Below are positions 6,480-13,031 of a stretch of DNA of 22,417 nucleotides, piece by piece; within the stretch, counting starts at the first letter, position 1, and each line of letters starts with the position of its first letter. Location of the stretch: IMG/VR virus record IMGVR_UViG_3300044644_000796, positions 1-22,417 of that record. The stretch is one strand, 5' to 3'. The stretch is from a virus. The translations under genes were made by a program, and so were the position numbers. Below the pieces are notes generated by a model. It made no database searches. It was not told the origin of the DNA and saw only the letters and a list, made by a program, of their open reading frames with translations.

Positions 6480-6652
6480 CACCAACAAATAAAGGCAATT
6501 ATGATTTTTGCCATGATTGTAAATTTTATATAATAAAACCATTTGACGCTTCATCTTTTAAGTATCCATGTTACTATTCACATGATACCGTACGTGGTGA
6601 AGTTAAATATGAAAAAGACTTTATAGACTGTCTTAAATATGAAAAGGATTAG
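6476..6652 (+). CDS. Small four-cysteine protein (58 aa), possible zinc binder
   Basis: This gene encodes 58 residues starting MTPTNKGNYDFCHDCKFYII. Cysteines are at 12, 15, 32 and 52. The CxxC pair followed by two further Cys, with many aromatics, suggests a small zinc-binding protein. The start overlaps the preceding stop. Its own end supplies the AAAAGGA ribosome binding site for the next gene. I do not know its function. Confidence 0.55.
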   Translation: MTPTNKGNYDFCHDCKFYIIKPFDASSFKYPCYYSHDTVRGEVKYEKDFIDCLKYEKD

Positions 6653-6654
6653 AA

Positions 6655-6807
6655 ATGGATAAGCAAGAAGCATTAAGAATATTAGTTCTATTGTCACAGA
6701 TGGAAGGCTTTACCATAGGAAAGTTTGGTGACCACTGCCTACCTGATTGGATAAGTGAAGAGTTAGCAAATGTATGTGAACTATTAGCAAAGAAGGTAAG
6801 TGAATGA
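6655..6807 (+). CDS. Small hypothetical protein (50 aa)
   Basis: This gene encodes 50 residues starting MDKQEALRILVLLSQMEG and ending CELLAKKVSE. It appears wholly helical. The ribosome binding site AAAAGGA (6642-6648) lies in the last codons of the preceding gene. The stop TGA overlaps the thyX start (ATGA), so translation of thyX may be coupled to it. No family is recognised. Confidence 0.55.
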   Translation: MDKQEALRILVLLSQMEGFTIGKFGDHCLPDWISEELANVCELLAKKVSE

Positions 6808-7355
6808 AAGTAAAACTAATTGCTCATCAAGGACTTGAAGGGATAGACCATAGTATAGGACTTTGCTACGCTAAGGGAGATTATTCAGACCCAATTAAGC
6901 GTGATAATCGTATTACCAAGGTAGCACTGAAACATAAGCACTCTAGTGTATTGGAGTTTGCTACATTCACATTTGACATATCAGCTAGTACAAAAGTATT
7001 ACTTGAAATGACTCGTCATCGTATGGCTAGTTATGCGTGTCAGTCAAGTCGATATACATTGAACAAGACTGATATTGTATTTGAGCCTACTGGGCATGAT
7101 AGAGTAGATATGCTACTTGTTCACCTAAAGATATGGATTGAAGACTTTATAGAGGAAGGAGTATCAAACGAGATTGTATCTCTAATGCTACCGCAAGCCT
7201 TCCAATACAACTGGACAGTAATGTTTAACGCTAGAAGCTTAAAGAACTTCCTAGAGCTTCGTAGAGCATCTTCAGCACACTTCCAAATTAGAGAAGTCAG
7301 TGAAGCAATGTATGAATGTATCCCTGAGGATATGAAGTTTCTATTTAATGAATAG
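6804..7355 (+). CDS. thyX: FAD-dependent thymidylate synthase ThyX (exon 1 as read without splicing)
   Basis: ThyX makes dTMP from dUMP using methylene-tetrahydrofolate, NADPH and FAD. The signature RHRMASYACQSSRYT (71-85) holds the RHR motif and the SSRY substrate site. LKHKHSSVLEFATFTF (42-57) is the usual His-rich FAD/dUMP region, and NARSLKNFLELRRASS (142-157) is the conserved C-terminal core. Unspliced, the frame ends at TAG 7353-7355 after ...MKFLFNE, 183 residues. From memory, Campylobacterota ThyX ends ...LFE(H/D)C plus a few residues. Here the missing part, HCTTTSKG, is found at 7800-7826 in frame after removal of a group I intron (about 7350-7799), giving 190 residues. The unspliced protein would keep all catalytic motifs, so it may still be active. 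Confidence 0.95.
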   Translation: MKVKLIAHQGLEGIDHSIGLCYAKGDYSDPIKRDNRITKVALKHKHSSVLEFATFTFDISASTKVLLEMTRHRMASYACQSSRYTLNKTDIVFEPTGHDRVDMLLVHLKIWIEDFIEEGVSNEIVSLMLPQAFQYNWTVMFNARSLKNFLELRRASSAHFQIREVSEAMYECIPEDMKFLFNE

Positions 7356-7799
7356 CCATCTTAGGATGGTTGTGTGGAGTAACACAGACTGGTTAACCAG
7401 TGGATGCAGGGTTCACGTTGAGGTATCCGTAGCGACTACGTGAGATAGTTATATGTGTTGCTCCCCACAGTCATCAGAAGAAGATACTGTACACTAACCA
7501 ATCTATGTGTGTTTAATCGTATAGCAGTGGTCTCAGTTGGTTGAGATTGCAACTGTTATCATCGCTGATAGCACGATGTATTAGCTATCAAAAAACTTAC
7601 AGTGATAAACTTTTAAATAAAAGTCTAAAGATTTAGTCACGATATAGGAATGTTTCACTGTCATTCGCTATATCACCTTTAGTGAGCCAATAATATTGGT
7701 TGATTAAAGGCTTATGCCTACTGATAAATCATTAAGGACACCTACACAATCTAGGTCTGACGTGGTAGAAATATAGTCGGGTAGTGGATGGTATATCAG
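7350..7799 (+). ncRNA. Putative group I intron interrupting thyX
   Basis: No gene fits this 450-nt stretch, but it carries the group I core. The S-like element AAATATAGTCGG (7769-7780) closely resembles the S element AAGATATAGTC. Its TAGTCG (7774-7779) pairs with CGACTA (7433-7438, R-like) to form P7. A P3 helix of 16 positions (14 Watson-Crick, one GU, one mismatch) joins 7371-7386 with 7454-7469. P3 and P7 interleave, the defining pseudoknot. P2-like CCATC/GATGG lies at 7356-7360/7365-7369, and P9.0-like GGTA/TATC at 7780-7783/7794-7797, just before the proposed terminal G7799. Hairpins at 7388-7401 and 7402-7428 may be P4-P6 but are not canonical. A P8 domain of about 300 nt contains many hairpins. 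Splicing after T7349 and G7799 keeps the thyX frame. There is no internal endonuclease gene. Confidence 0.78.
7473..7725 (+). ncRNA. Large ornate P8-type domain of the putative intron
   Basis: This is a chain of hairpins. 7521-7528 pairs with 7552-7559 (8 bp, one GU) around the small stem 7531-7535/7542-7546. TGATAGC (7566-7572) pairs with GCTATCA (7584-7590), and ACTTTT (7609-7614) with AAAAGT (7619-7624). GATATAGGAATG (7641-7652) pairs with CATTC-G-CTATATC (7662-7674). CCTTTA and AGCCAAT (7676-7691) pair with ATTGGTT and TAAAGG (7695-7710). Two loop contacts are possible: ACAGTGA (7599-7605) with loop TCACTGT (7655-7661), and ATCGT (7516-7520) with loop ACGAT (7573-7577). ATCAG (7473-7477) with CTGAT (7721-7725) may close the domain. 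Confidence 0.6.
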
Positions 7800-7826
7800 C
7801 ATTGCACTACAACTTCAAAAGGATAA
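7800..7826 (+). other. thyX: Proposed thyX exon 2 (eight codons and stop)
   Basis: After G7799 the bases read CAT TGC ACT ACA ACT TCA AAA GGA TAA, that is HCTTTSKG and stop. Joined to ...MKFLFN they give MKFLFNHC, which matches the ...FIFEHC or YLFEDC ending I recall for Campylobacter and Helicobacter ThyX. The last codons also form the AAAAGGA ribosome binding site of the gene starting at 7829. This is the same layout as at the 6652/6655 junction in this window. The first exon-2 bases CATT can pair with GATG 7365-7368, a possible P10. Confidence 0.65.
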
Positions 7827-7828
7827 CA

Positions 7829-8017
7829 ATGGATGAAAAAACAAGATTAGAATTATTATACTCAGCTATTCCAGAAGATGAGAACCAAGCTAAGCGAAGA
7901 GAAGAATTAATCAATAGCTTGGAACGTCATCTAGGTATCATTAAACCAACTCAAGATGCTATGGTAGTTGACGGAGATTTAGATGATTGTGATATGTTTA
8001 AGGGAGTCAAAAGATGA
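7829..8017 (+). CDS. Small hypothetical protein (62 aa)
   Basis: The start is set at ATG 7829 because AAAAGGA (7817-7823) lies 5 nt upstream. The open frame extends further upstream, but only through the putative intron. The product MDEKTRLELLYSAIP... is acidic and largely helical, with a basic middle (KRREELINSLERH) and an acidic end (VVDGDLDDCDMF). Family unknown. Its stop overlaps the next start. Confidence 0.6.
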   Translation: MDEKTRLELLYSAIPEDENQAKRREELINSLERHLGIIKPTQDAMVVDGDLDDCDMFKGVKR

Positions 8018-8301
8018 TTGTAACATTGCGTGATTTAGAAAATGCTGGAGCCAATATGAGCAATGGCTATCTATACCATTTAACGTGTCCAACTGGAACA
8101 ACAGTGAAGCATGGGTTCTATGCTAACGAATGGGATACCGAGAGAATTAAGAAGGCTATATCTGCTAGAAGATATGCTCAAGAGGGAAATCCGCATATAT
8201 CAAATGGACAGAGAGCTAGGTCTTTTAGATGCACTCAAAGCATATTGAAAGCTATATCAAAATTGGAGAAGAAAAATGAAGTCATCAGAATACTTGTATA
8301 G
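8014..8301 (+). CDS. Hypothetical protein (95 aa)
   Basis: This is a basic protein of 95 residues starting MIVTLRDLENAGANMSNG. A ribosome binding site AGGGAG (8001-8006) is 7 nt upstream. The C-terminal half is helical and rich in Arg and Lys (RIKKAISARRYAQEG, TQSILKAISKLEKK), which could suit nucleic acid binding, but no motif is recognised. It overlaps both neighbours. Confidence 0.55.
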   Translation: MIVTLRDLENAGANMSNGYLYHLTCPTGTTVKHGFYANEWDTERIKKAISARRYAQEGNPHISNGQRARSFRCTQSILKAISKLEKKNEVIRILV

Positions 8302-8497
8302 CACATACTATGATAAGGACTTTGTACAAAAGAATATTAGATTGTTTCATAGGCAAATCATTTGGGCAGAAGATACCATTAGGGATTTACTAAATGAGCC
8401 ATTAGAAACTAGGGATATGAGACGTATTAATGACTGCCTAGAAGCAGTTAATTGGAACAGAAAAAAGATAGCTGAAGCCAACGAAAGAGGAGAATAA
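8276..8497 (+). CDS. Hypothetical helical protein (73 aa)
   Basis: The product begins MKSSEYLYSTYYDKDF and is predicted helical for most of its length (QKNIRLFHRQIIWAEDTIRD, RRINDCLEAVNWNRKKIAEA), which suggests a two-helix coiled coil. GGAG at 8265-8268 is 7 nt before the ATG. It starts 26 nt inside the preceding gene and ends one base before the next start. No family is recognised. Confidence 0.55.
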   Translation: MKSSEYLYSTYYDKDFVQKNIRLFHRQIIWAEDTIRDLLNEPLETRDMRRINDCLEAVNWNRKKIAEANERGE

Positions 8498-8629
8498 ATG
8501 AAATACCGTAAAGCAGACAATAACATTCAACAATTTGTTGAAGCAAGAGACCACTTTGGTTATTGGAAAATCATAAAGATTTTTTATTCAGAAGAAGATG
8601 CACAAGAATATATCAAGGATAATAAATGA
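8498..8629 (+). CDS. Very small hypothetical protein (43 aa)
   Basis: This gene encodes 43 residues: MKYRKADNNIQQFVEARDHF and then a strand-helix pattern YWKIIKIFYSEEDAQEYIK. A good ribosome binding site GAGGAG (8487-8492) is 5 nt upstream, and the start follows the previous stop directly (TAAATG). The stop TGA overlaps the next start. The C-terminal pattern resembles that of the product at 4708-4977. Function unknown. Confidence 0.5.
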   Translation: MKYRKADNNIQQFVEARDHFGYWKIIKIFYSEEDAQEYIKDNK

Positions 8630-9087
8630 ACATTGTAGAAAGTATTAATAATTGGGGAATAGCTAGAGGTACGGATAAGACACCTATCACTAAGAAGCTT
8701 GCAGTGTATTGTATTGTTGAAGAGTTGCTTGAAATGCTAGGGCTACATAAAGTTATGGATAAGAAATCTCTCAAGAAATTAGCAGATACTTATGCTGAGT
8801 CAATGTTAGCTGATGCAGAGATGTATAATGCAAATAGCACTGAGGAAGACGTAATTGATGCTCTATGTGACATCAATGTATTCACTGTAAACTTTATGCC
8901 TAGATTTGGTTTTGATGCTCAGATAGCTATGGAAGAGACTGTACTAGAGATTAGCTCAAGACTACAAGACCCAAAGCAAGCAGAGAAATGGGATTTATAT
9001 GGCAATGATGGAGACAAGTGGATGAAGTGGAAAGACCAACCAGAGCATACTCTATATAAAGCAGATTATACAAAGGCTAAATTATGA
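8626..9087 (+). CDS. MazG/PRA-PH-like nucleotide pyrophosphohydrolase
   Basis: The 153-residue all-helical protein resembles phage MazG-like or phosphoribosyl-ATP pyrophosphohydrolase-like enzymes, which hydrolyse (d)NTPs to monophosphates. The first acidic motif is VEELLEMLG (31-39) with E32, E33 and E36. The second is TEEDVIDALCDIN (72-84), which gives the Glu/Asp pair used for magnesium. A third helix (AMEETVLEISSRL) and the C-terminal DPKQAEKWDLYGNDG, followed by a Trp/Lys-rich end, also fit. With thyX nearby, it likely adjusts nucleotide pools. The ribosome binding site AAGGA (8615-8619) lies in the end of the preceding gene. Confidence 0.75.
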   Translation: MNIVESINNWGIARGTDKTPITKKLAVYCIVEELLEMLGLHKVMDKKSLKKLADTYAESMLADAEMYNANSTEEDVIDALCDINVFTVNFMPRFGFDAQIAMEETVLEISSRLQDPKQAEKWDLYGNDGDKWMKWKDQPEHTLYKADYTKAKL

Positions 9088-9395
9088 TTCCAGAAATGAT
9101 TGAGTTTGAAAGAGAGATGAAAGAAGAAGGTAGCTCAGTTGGAGCGATGTTTAATAGAGCATATGATAATGCACTTAAGAGTGTTTATGGGGATAATATA
9201 AACCCTAGCCATTACACATCATTTGCTATTCCACCTAATGAATATATCACAGCAAATAATCTTGAGTGGGAAGTTGGAAATGTTATTAAATATGTATCTA
9301 GGTATCATCTAAAGAATGGTAAAGAAGATTTACTAAAAGCTATTAAATATATTGAACTACTTATGGAGAGAAAATATGGAAACAGTAGTTGTTGA
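9084..9395 (+). CDS. DUF3310 protein
   Basis: The product carries the DUF3310 pattern, common in phages and often labelled nucleotide-kinase-like without proof. Residues 39-47 INPSHYTSF and 52-60 NEYITANNL are followed by VGNVIKYVSRYHLKNGKEDL (64-83) and KAIKYIELL. The first 37 residues are an extra helical part not needed for the family. The start overlaps the previous stop (ATGA). It sits beside the MazG-like gene, which fits a role in nucleotide metabolism. Confidence 0.75.
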   Translation: MIPEMIEFEREMKEEGSSVGAMFNRAYDNALKSVYGDNINPSHYTSFAIPPNEYITANNLEWEVGNVIKYVSRYHLKNGKEDLLKAIKYIELLMERKYGNSSC

Positions 9396-9555
9396 TAAAG
9401 AAAACCAATATTTGCGTATGCTTGTCAGAGCTGTTCCAAATGCTCTGTATAAAGGGAATAAGAAAGCAGAAGATGCTCTTATTAGATTATTGGCTCAATG
9501 CTTCTCAGATGGAGTAGAGTTTGGGAAGTCTGGTAAAGTAGAAGTAGTCCTTTAG
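9376..9555 (+). CDS. Small hypothetical protein (59 aa)
   Basis: The start at 9376 is chosen because GGAGAG (9365-9370) lies 5 nt upstream; a further in-frame ATG at 9352 has no such site. The product METVVVDKENQYLRMLVRAV continues as a helical protein with LIRLLAQCFSDGVEFGKSG. The family is not recognised. It is the last gene of the + block, and its end is part of the hairpin at the convergence point. Confidence 0.55.
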   Translation: METVVVDKENQYLRMLVRAVPNALYKGNKKAEDALIRLLAQCFSDGVEFGKSGKVEVVL

Positions 9556-9563
9556 GACTATTT
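9542..9563. terminator. Possible bidirectional terminator between the converging blocks
   Basis: AAGTAGTCC (9542-9550), loop TTTA, and GGACTATTT (9555-9563) form a 9-bp stem with one GU pair. The AT-rich foot gives a short T-run on the + side only. It sits exactly where the two blocks meet and overlaps both stop regions. It is weaker than a standard intrinsic terminator. Confidence 0.4.
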
Positions 9564-9788
9564 ACAAACTAGATTGGAATCAAGCAAATCTTCTGCGTAT
9601 TTCTCCATAAGTAGATAATTGCTCATCACCTTTTCAAATACTTCTTTATCCGTTTTTACAATTGTATTATTCATTATAGGCTTTTTAACGTTAGGAGTGA
9701 CACACTTCTTAACTTGTGGCTCACAACCAAAGCACCCACTAAAAAGTATAATTGTTAAAACGATTAATAACATCTTGGCAGCTGTCAT
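9558..9788 (-). CDS. Outer-membrane spanin lipoprotein (Rz1-like)
   Basis: The start at 9788 follows a strong GGGAGG ribosome binding site (+ strand CCTCCC, 9795-9800). The 76-residue product MTAAKMLLIVLTIILFSGC is a lipoprotein with lipobox FSGC, and cleavage would leave Cys at 19. The mature part has two more Cys (C22, C29) and a helical end. The gene begins inside the membrane-spanin gene upstream (50-nt overlap), the usual Rz/Rz1 arrangement. Together they would bridge and fuse the inner and outer membranes at lysis. Confidence 0.75.
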   Translation of the reverse strand: MTAAKMLLIVLTIILFSGCFGCEPQVKKCVTPNVKKPIMNNTIVKTDKEVFEKVMSNYLLMEKYAEDLLDSNLVCK

Positions 9789-10065
9789 TTTTATCCTCCC
9801 ATATATAGATACTTTCAACTCTTGTTTTAAATACCTTGTCCCTATGTTGAATATTCTTAGTGTATTCAGTCATAGCTACGTCGTAGTCCTTAGCGTTCTG
9901 CTCCAACTGTAAAGTAATACTTGACAGTTCAGATTCAAGCACCTTTTTGTCAGCCTCTAGCTTAGTGTTCGATATTTTCATCAAACCCAACAAGACCAAC
10001 AATGATAAGAAGAACACCAATTCCAAAACCAATCTCCAGTATGTTTTCAAAAATAGTACCCACAC
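9739..10065 (-). CDS. Inner-membrane spanin (Rz-like)
   Basis: The 108-residue protein has one N-terminal membrane span (about 12-30, LVLELVFFLSLLVLLGLM) and a long periplasmic coiled coil (about 33-78). It ends in DSCQDVINRFNNYTF, and a Cys near the end followed by a helix is typical of Rz proteins. The start is GTG at 10063-10065, with AAGGA 8 nt upstream (+ strand TCCTT 10072-10076). The 3' end overlaps the lipoprotein gene. Confidence 0.75.
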   Translation of the reverse strand: MWVLFLKTYWRLVLELVFFLSLLVLLGLMKISNTKLEADKKVLESELSSITLQLEQNAKDYDVAMTEYTKNIQHRDKVFKTRVESIYIWEDKNDSCQDVINRFNNYTF

Positions 10066-10265
10066 TATTTATCCTTAATTGATGTGTTAGTAATCAGTCG
10101 TAGATATACCATACCAATAGAAAATACCATTGCATAAGCTAAACCATAAGTATCTCCTAGTTTATCTTTTATTTCACCAGTATATGACTCTACTACACCT
10201 AATGCACCCATAAAGAGTGCGAAGTTAATTGACTTTGATTTTAGGAATTGTTTTAGTTTATTCAT
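10065..10265 (-). CDS. Holin-like small membrane protein (66 aa)
   Basis: The product has a basic start MNKLKQFLKS and two hydrophobic segments (about 13-28, INFALFMGALGVVESY, and 40-58, YGLAYAMVFSIGMVYLRL). A short charged stretch lies between them. Size, topology and its place before the spanins fit a holin. Its first ten codons are identical to those of the gene at 13293-13631 at DNA level. The start overlaps the tailspike stop (ATGA). The function is inferred from context. Confidence 0.65.
   Translation of the reverse strand: MNKLKQFLKSKSINFALFMGALGVVESYTGEIKDKLGDTYGLAYAMVFSIGMVYLRLITNTSIKDK
10235..10265. repeat. 31-bp direct repeat, copy 1 (5' end of holin-like gene)
   Basis: The 31 bases at 10235-10265 are identical to 13601-13631. 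Both copies lie at the start of a - strand gene and encode MNKLKQFLKS from the ATG. Identity stops at once on either side. Confidence 0.9.
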
Positions 10266-12172
10266 GCTATCTCATATACACCAGTAATATATACAGTACA
10301 TGATGTTGATAACTGAACATTTGTCATTGCACTATTTGTAACTAATTGGCTAAGTCTTATAAATGATGTCCCTTGCGATGGATAGCATACAATTTGATTT
10401 GAAAATGTAACTCCTGACGTCACTATGTTCATTGATTGTAATTGACTTGACAGTGAAAAAGATGGAAATGGAAGTCCTTTTATTCTAAATTCACCACTTC
10501 CAGTATGCGCTGTTATCGTTAATGCAATATTGATAAATACAAGATTTCCTATTTTGCTATATTTCCCATTTTGCATAGTATATGTACCAGTTCCCTCCAC
10601 CGTGCCTCCATAAATAACTGGAGTAAATGTTCCAGCTTCCCACACACCAAGTTGCTCACGTATTGTATGTATTCCACTGTCTACTATTAATGAGTTTGTT
10701 ATCCCTGAGCTACTTAACCCACTTACTTTAGTACCAGAACAAGAACTTCCAATGCTCAAACCAGTTACTACATAGCTGCCACTACCTTGATGATTAAACC
10801 CATTATTAAGAACTTCTGTACTTTGTTGAGTTCCAAGCAGTAAAATTCCATTGGTAATAATAGATGATGTTGCAACATTCCCTATTATATTATTATTTAC
10901 ACTCCAACCTCTTAGACTATTTAATGATGAGTTTAATCTTATACCAGCATTTAATGTTAATCCATTATTAACAATAATTTTGTTTGATTCTATTTTACCT
11001 GATAGCGAAATATACCCCCCACCTGATTCATCTATAATATCTATTACCGCCTGAGTGAAAATGGTAGAGGCTCCGCTATTTATTAATGTAAAGTAGTTTG
11101 AATATAAGTTAACTCCTGATGCAGAGGTAGTTACCAGCACGCTTGATGTTGAATATTCAAAAACTTCAAAATTACATCTACTAATAGTCAACGAATTGTT
11201 TTGACCAGTTGCAGAAATTGCGTATCCATTTCCACTTTTAAATCTTGTTTCTGTGACTGATAATGATGTATTTCCAATAAACTCACATTGCCCACTGTTG
11301 GTTCCGCCATTAATAATAGACCTTCCATTAATTACTATATGCCTACAACCATTTAGGTATAAATGTCTACCAGTTAAAATTGTATCAATTGTAGTATTTG
11401 ATATTAATATTTTTTGAGTATTGGTAAAATAAATTCCTCCGCTACTATTATATATTGTACAATTAGTTATTCTTATTGTCATACTATTTTCACACCATAC
11501 GAAACATGAAGGTACAGATGTGCCAGTAGAATTCTTACCAGTTCCTATAACTGAATTTACTTTTACGTTATCAATGGTTAAAAAAGAAGGAGACCCTGCT
11601 AATGCACCAAAGATTGAAATTACATTACCAACAGTGCCACTTCCAAATACTGTAAAATTTCTTAATTCAAATGGAGACTGCGATGTATTATTAAAAATAA
11701 ATAGCGGGTTATTTGATGTAACTGCATGATAAAATACACATCCATTCCCATCAAAAATACCAGCAGAAGAAGTTATCGGTAAGGTTTGCTTACATAAATA
11801 CGAATCGTTTGTATTGCCTATTAGTTTTCTATAATTAGAAGCTGATAGCCAAGAAAAGGCATTAGACAATGCTACTGTGTCATCCACAACTCCATCACCT
11901 TTGGCTCCAAACCATTTAACTGATACACTACCACTATAAATACGTTTCCATCTACCAGTAGTAGTTCCAGCTACCTGAAAGATAGTTCCACCATTATCAG
12001 CTTCAACATTTACAGCATCCCAATAGAAGTCTCCACCTCCACCATCACCATCAGCATAGTACCCACCTATAAATGCTTTATCGCCTTGTTCTTTACCTAC
12101 TGCTAACTTTAACTCAGCTACAGTACTTAATACGTAGTTTGGTAACTTACTTAATTCTCTTGCTTTACTCAT
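10262..12172 (-). CDS. Tailspike / right-handed beta-helix receptor-binding protein
   Basis: This 636-residue protein starts with an attachment part (1-58, with the Gly-rich YADGDGGGGDFYWD). The module DNGGTIFQV...GRWKRIYSGSVSVKWFGAKGDG (59-94) leads into a pectate-lyase-type right-handed beta-helix (about 85-480) with repeated short strands such as TIRITNCTIYNSSGGIYF. A C-terminal beta-rich trimer domain (about 515-636, GTYTMQNGKYSKIGN...) follows. Such proteins bind and often cut host surface polysaccharide. It lies between endolysin and holin genes. An AGGAGG ribosome binding site precedes the start, and the start overlaps the endolysin stop. Confidence 0.85.
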   Translation of the reverse strand: MSKARELSKLPNYVLSTVAELKLAVGKEQGDKAFIGGYYADGDGGGGDFYWDAVNVEADNGGTIFQVAGTTTGRWKRIYSGSVSVKWFGAKGDGVVDDTVALSNAFSWLSASNYRKLIGNTNDSYLCKQTLPITSSAGIFDGNGCVFYHAVTSNNPLFIFNNTSQSPFELRNFTVFGSGTVGNVISIFGALAGSPSFLTIDNVKVNSVIGTGKNSTGTSVPSCFVWCENSMTIRITNCTIYNSSGGIYFTNTQKILISNTTIDTILTGRHLYLNGCRHIVINGRSIINGGTNSGQCEFIGNTSLSVTETRFKSGNGYAISATGQNNSLTISRCNFEVFEYSTSSVLVTTSASGVNLYSNYFTLINSGASTIFTQAVIDIIDESGGGYISLSGKIESNKIIVNNGLTLNAGIRLNSSLNSLRGWSVNNNIIGNVATSSIITNGILLLGTQQSTEVLNNGFNHQGSGSYVVTGLSIGSSCSGTKVSGLSSSGITNSLIVDSGIHTIREQLGVWEAGTFTPVIYGGTVEGTGTYTMQNGKYSKIGNLVFINIALTITAHTGSGEFRIKGLPFPSFSLSSQLQSMNIVTSGVTFSNQIVCYPSQGTSFIRLSQLVTNSAMTNVQLSTSCTVYITGVYEIA

Positions 12173-12627
12173 TATGATACCTCCTGATATGTTTTACCGT
12201 CTGATGTAGAATATAAACTGATTGGTTCATTAGCATTTACTTTAGCTTGCAAGTGAATCCACTCTTTGCCTTTTACACCTTCAATAATTACTTTACGTAC
12301 AGAGTGTAATCTATCTTTCTGTGCTGTAATGATTTTAAATGCTTTCTTTACTGTTAAACCAATAGGCTTGAAGTCAGCACACAACCCGTGAGTGTGTTTA
12401 GACGTAGGACTACCGCCAACTACTCTATTTAGCAATGGACTTCTGTATCCACTAGTAATAGTCAATGGAACACCTATTAATGAACGAATCTCCTCTAACG
12501 CACCAGCTGTATATTTTAACTGCTTTATAAAGCCATTTGCTTGTTCTTTATTTCCTTTTACATAATCACCATGTGATGTATTGGTTAGCTCATCAAATGT
12601 AAAATGCTCACTTAGTTTAATTTCCAT
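12172..12627 (-). CDS. M15 (D-Ala-D-Ala carboxypeptidase-like) endolysin
   Basis: The start at 12627 is set by AAGGAGG (+ strand CCTCCTT 12634-12640), giving 151 residues. The protein is a zinc peptidase of the M15_3 type: ITSGYRSPLLNRVVGG (57-72) is the usual substrate loop, SKHTHGLCADF (76-86) supplies H78 and D85, and EWIHLQ (122-127) supplies H125. It would cut cell-wall peptides, either as the endolysin or as a virion-associated enzyme. No signal peptide is seen, consistent with holin-dependent export. It lies just downstream of a membrane-anchored coiled-coil gene, with a TAATG overlap. Confidence 0.88.
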   Translation of the reverse strand: MEIKLSEHFTFDELTNTSHGDYVKGNKEQANGFIKQLKYTAGALEEIRSLIGVPLTITSGYRSPLLNRVVGGSPTSKHTHGLCADFKPIGLTVKKAFKIITAQKDRLHSVRKVIIEGVKGKEWIHLQAKVNANEPISLYSTSDGKTYQEVS

Positions 12628-13031
12628 TATTTTCCTCCTTGCATTGCTACTACATATAACCATGAACCAACAACAGATGTAAGCAATAGACTTCCGATAG
12701 TGATTCCAATCCACTTAATGATGTTATATGCAACACTACCTTGTTGAGCTTGTTTACCAATCAATTCAGACTTATCTTCGATAGCACTATTGACTGCATC
12801 AATTCTCATATCCAATTTATTATTGGTTTCTTTCTGAGCTATGTAACGACTCTCAGCACGTTCTGTCATCAATCTCATATCAGATTGCACATCTACCATT
12901 ATCTTCATAGATACAGCCATTTCTGATATGCCCTTGCTCATCTGCTTTAAGTCTTGATGGATAAGCAGAACACTGTCTTGAGTGACTCTCAAATCCTTTT
13001 TAATATTATCAATCTCTACAGCATGCTCCAT
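12627..13031 (-). CDS. Coiled-coil protein with C-terminal membrane anchor (134 aa)
   Basis: The protein begins MEHAVEIDNIKKDLRV and has a long coiled coil (about 5-95). A single membrane segment near the C-terminus (about 108-129, WIGITIGSLLLTSVVGSWLYVV) leaves the bulk in the cytoplasm. This layout resembles XhlA-type or other holin-associated phage proteins, but no motif proves it. It precedes the endolysin with an overlapping stop and start, which suggests a lysis role. Confidence 0.65.
   Translation of the reverse strand: MEHAVEIDNIKKDLRVTQDSVLLIHQDLKQMSKGISEMAVSMKIMVDVQSDMRLMTERAESRYIAQKETNNKLDMRIDAVNSAIEDKSELIGKQAQQGSVAYNIIKWIGITIGSLLLTSVVGSWLYVVAMQGGK

Noticed and set aside
7521-7590. 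tRNA gene suggested by the D-arm-like TCTCAGTTGGTTGAGA
   Set aside because: No matching acceptor stem, no T-arm with TTC, and the neighbouring hairpin has a 6-nt loop; the arm fits better as a stem inside the intron domain.
7566-7600. Intrinsic terminator (7-bp hairpin followed by AAAAAA)
   Set aside because: The A-run is on the wrong side for the + strand, and on the - strand the T-run would precede the hairpin.
7356-7828. Large phage RNA of the GOLLD or ROOL type
   Set aside because: The length is short for these and the group I S/R pairing plus restoration of the thyX frame explains the region better; a database search would settle it.
7784-7828. Upstream start for the 62-residue protein at ATG 7784
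   Set aside because: It has no ribosome binding site and would run through the intron end and thyX exon 2; ATG 7829 has AAAAGGA at good spacing.
9619-9912. + strand frame with hydrophobic residues opposite the spanin genes
   Set aside because: It lies antisense to two well-supported spanin genes, without a ribosome binding site.
12628-12714. N-terminal extension of the M15 endolysin to ATG 12714
   Set aside because: It overlaps the preceding gene; the start at 12627 has a near-perfect ribosome binding site and matches the domain start.
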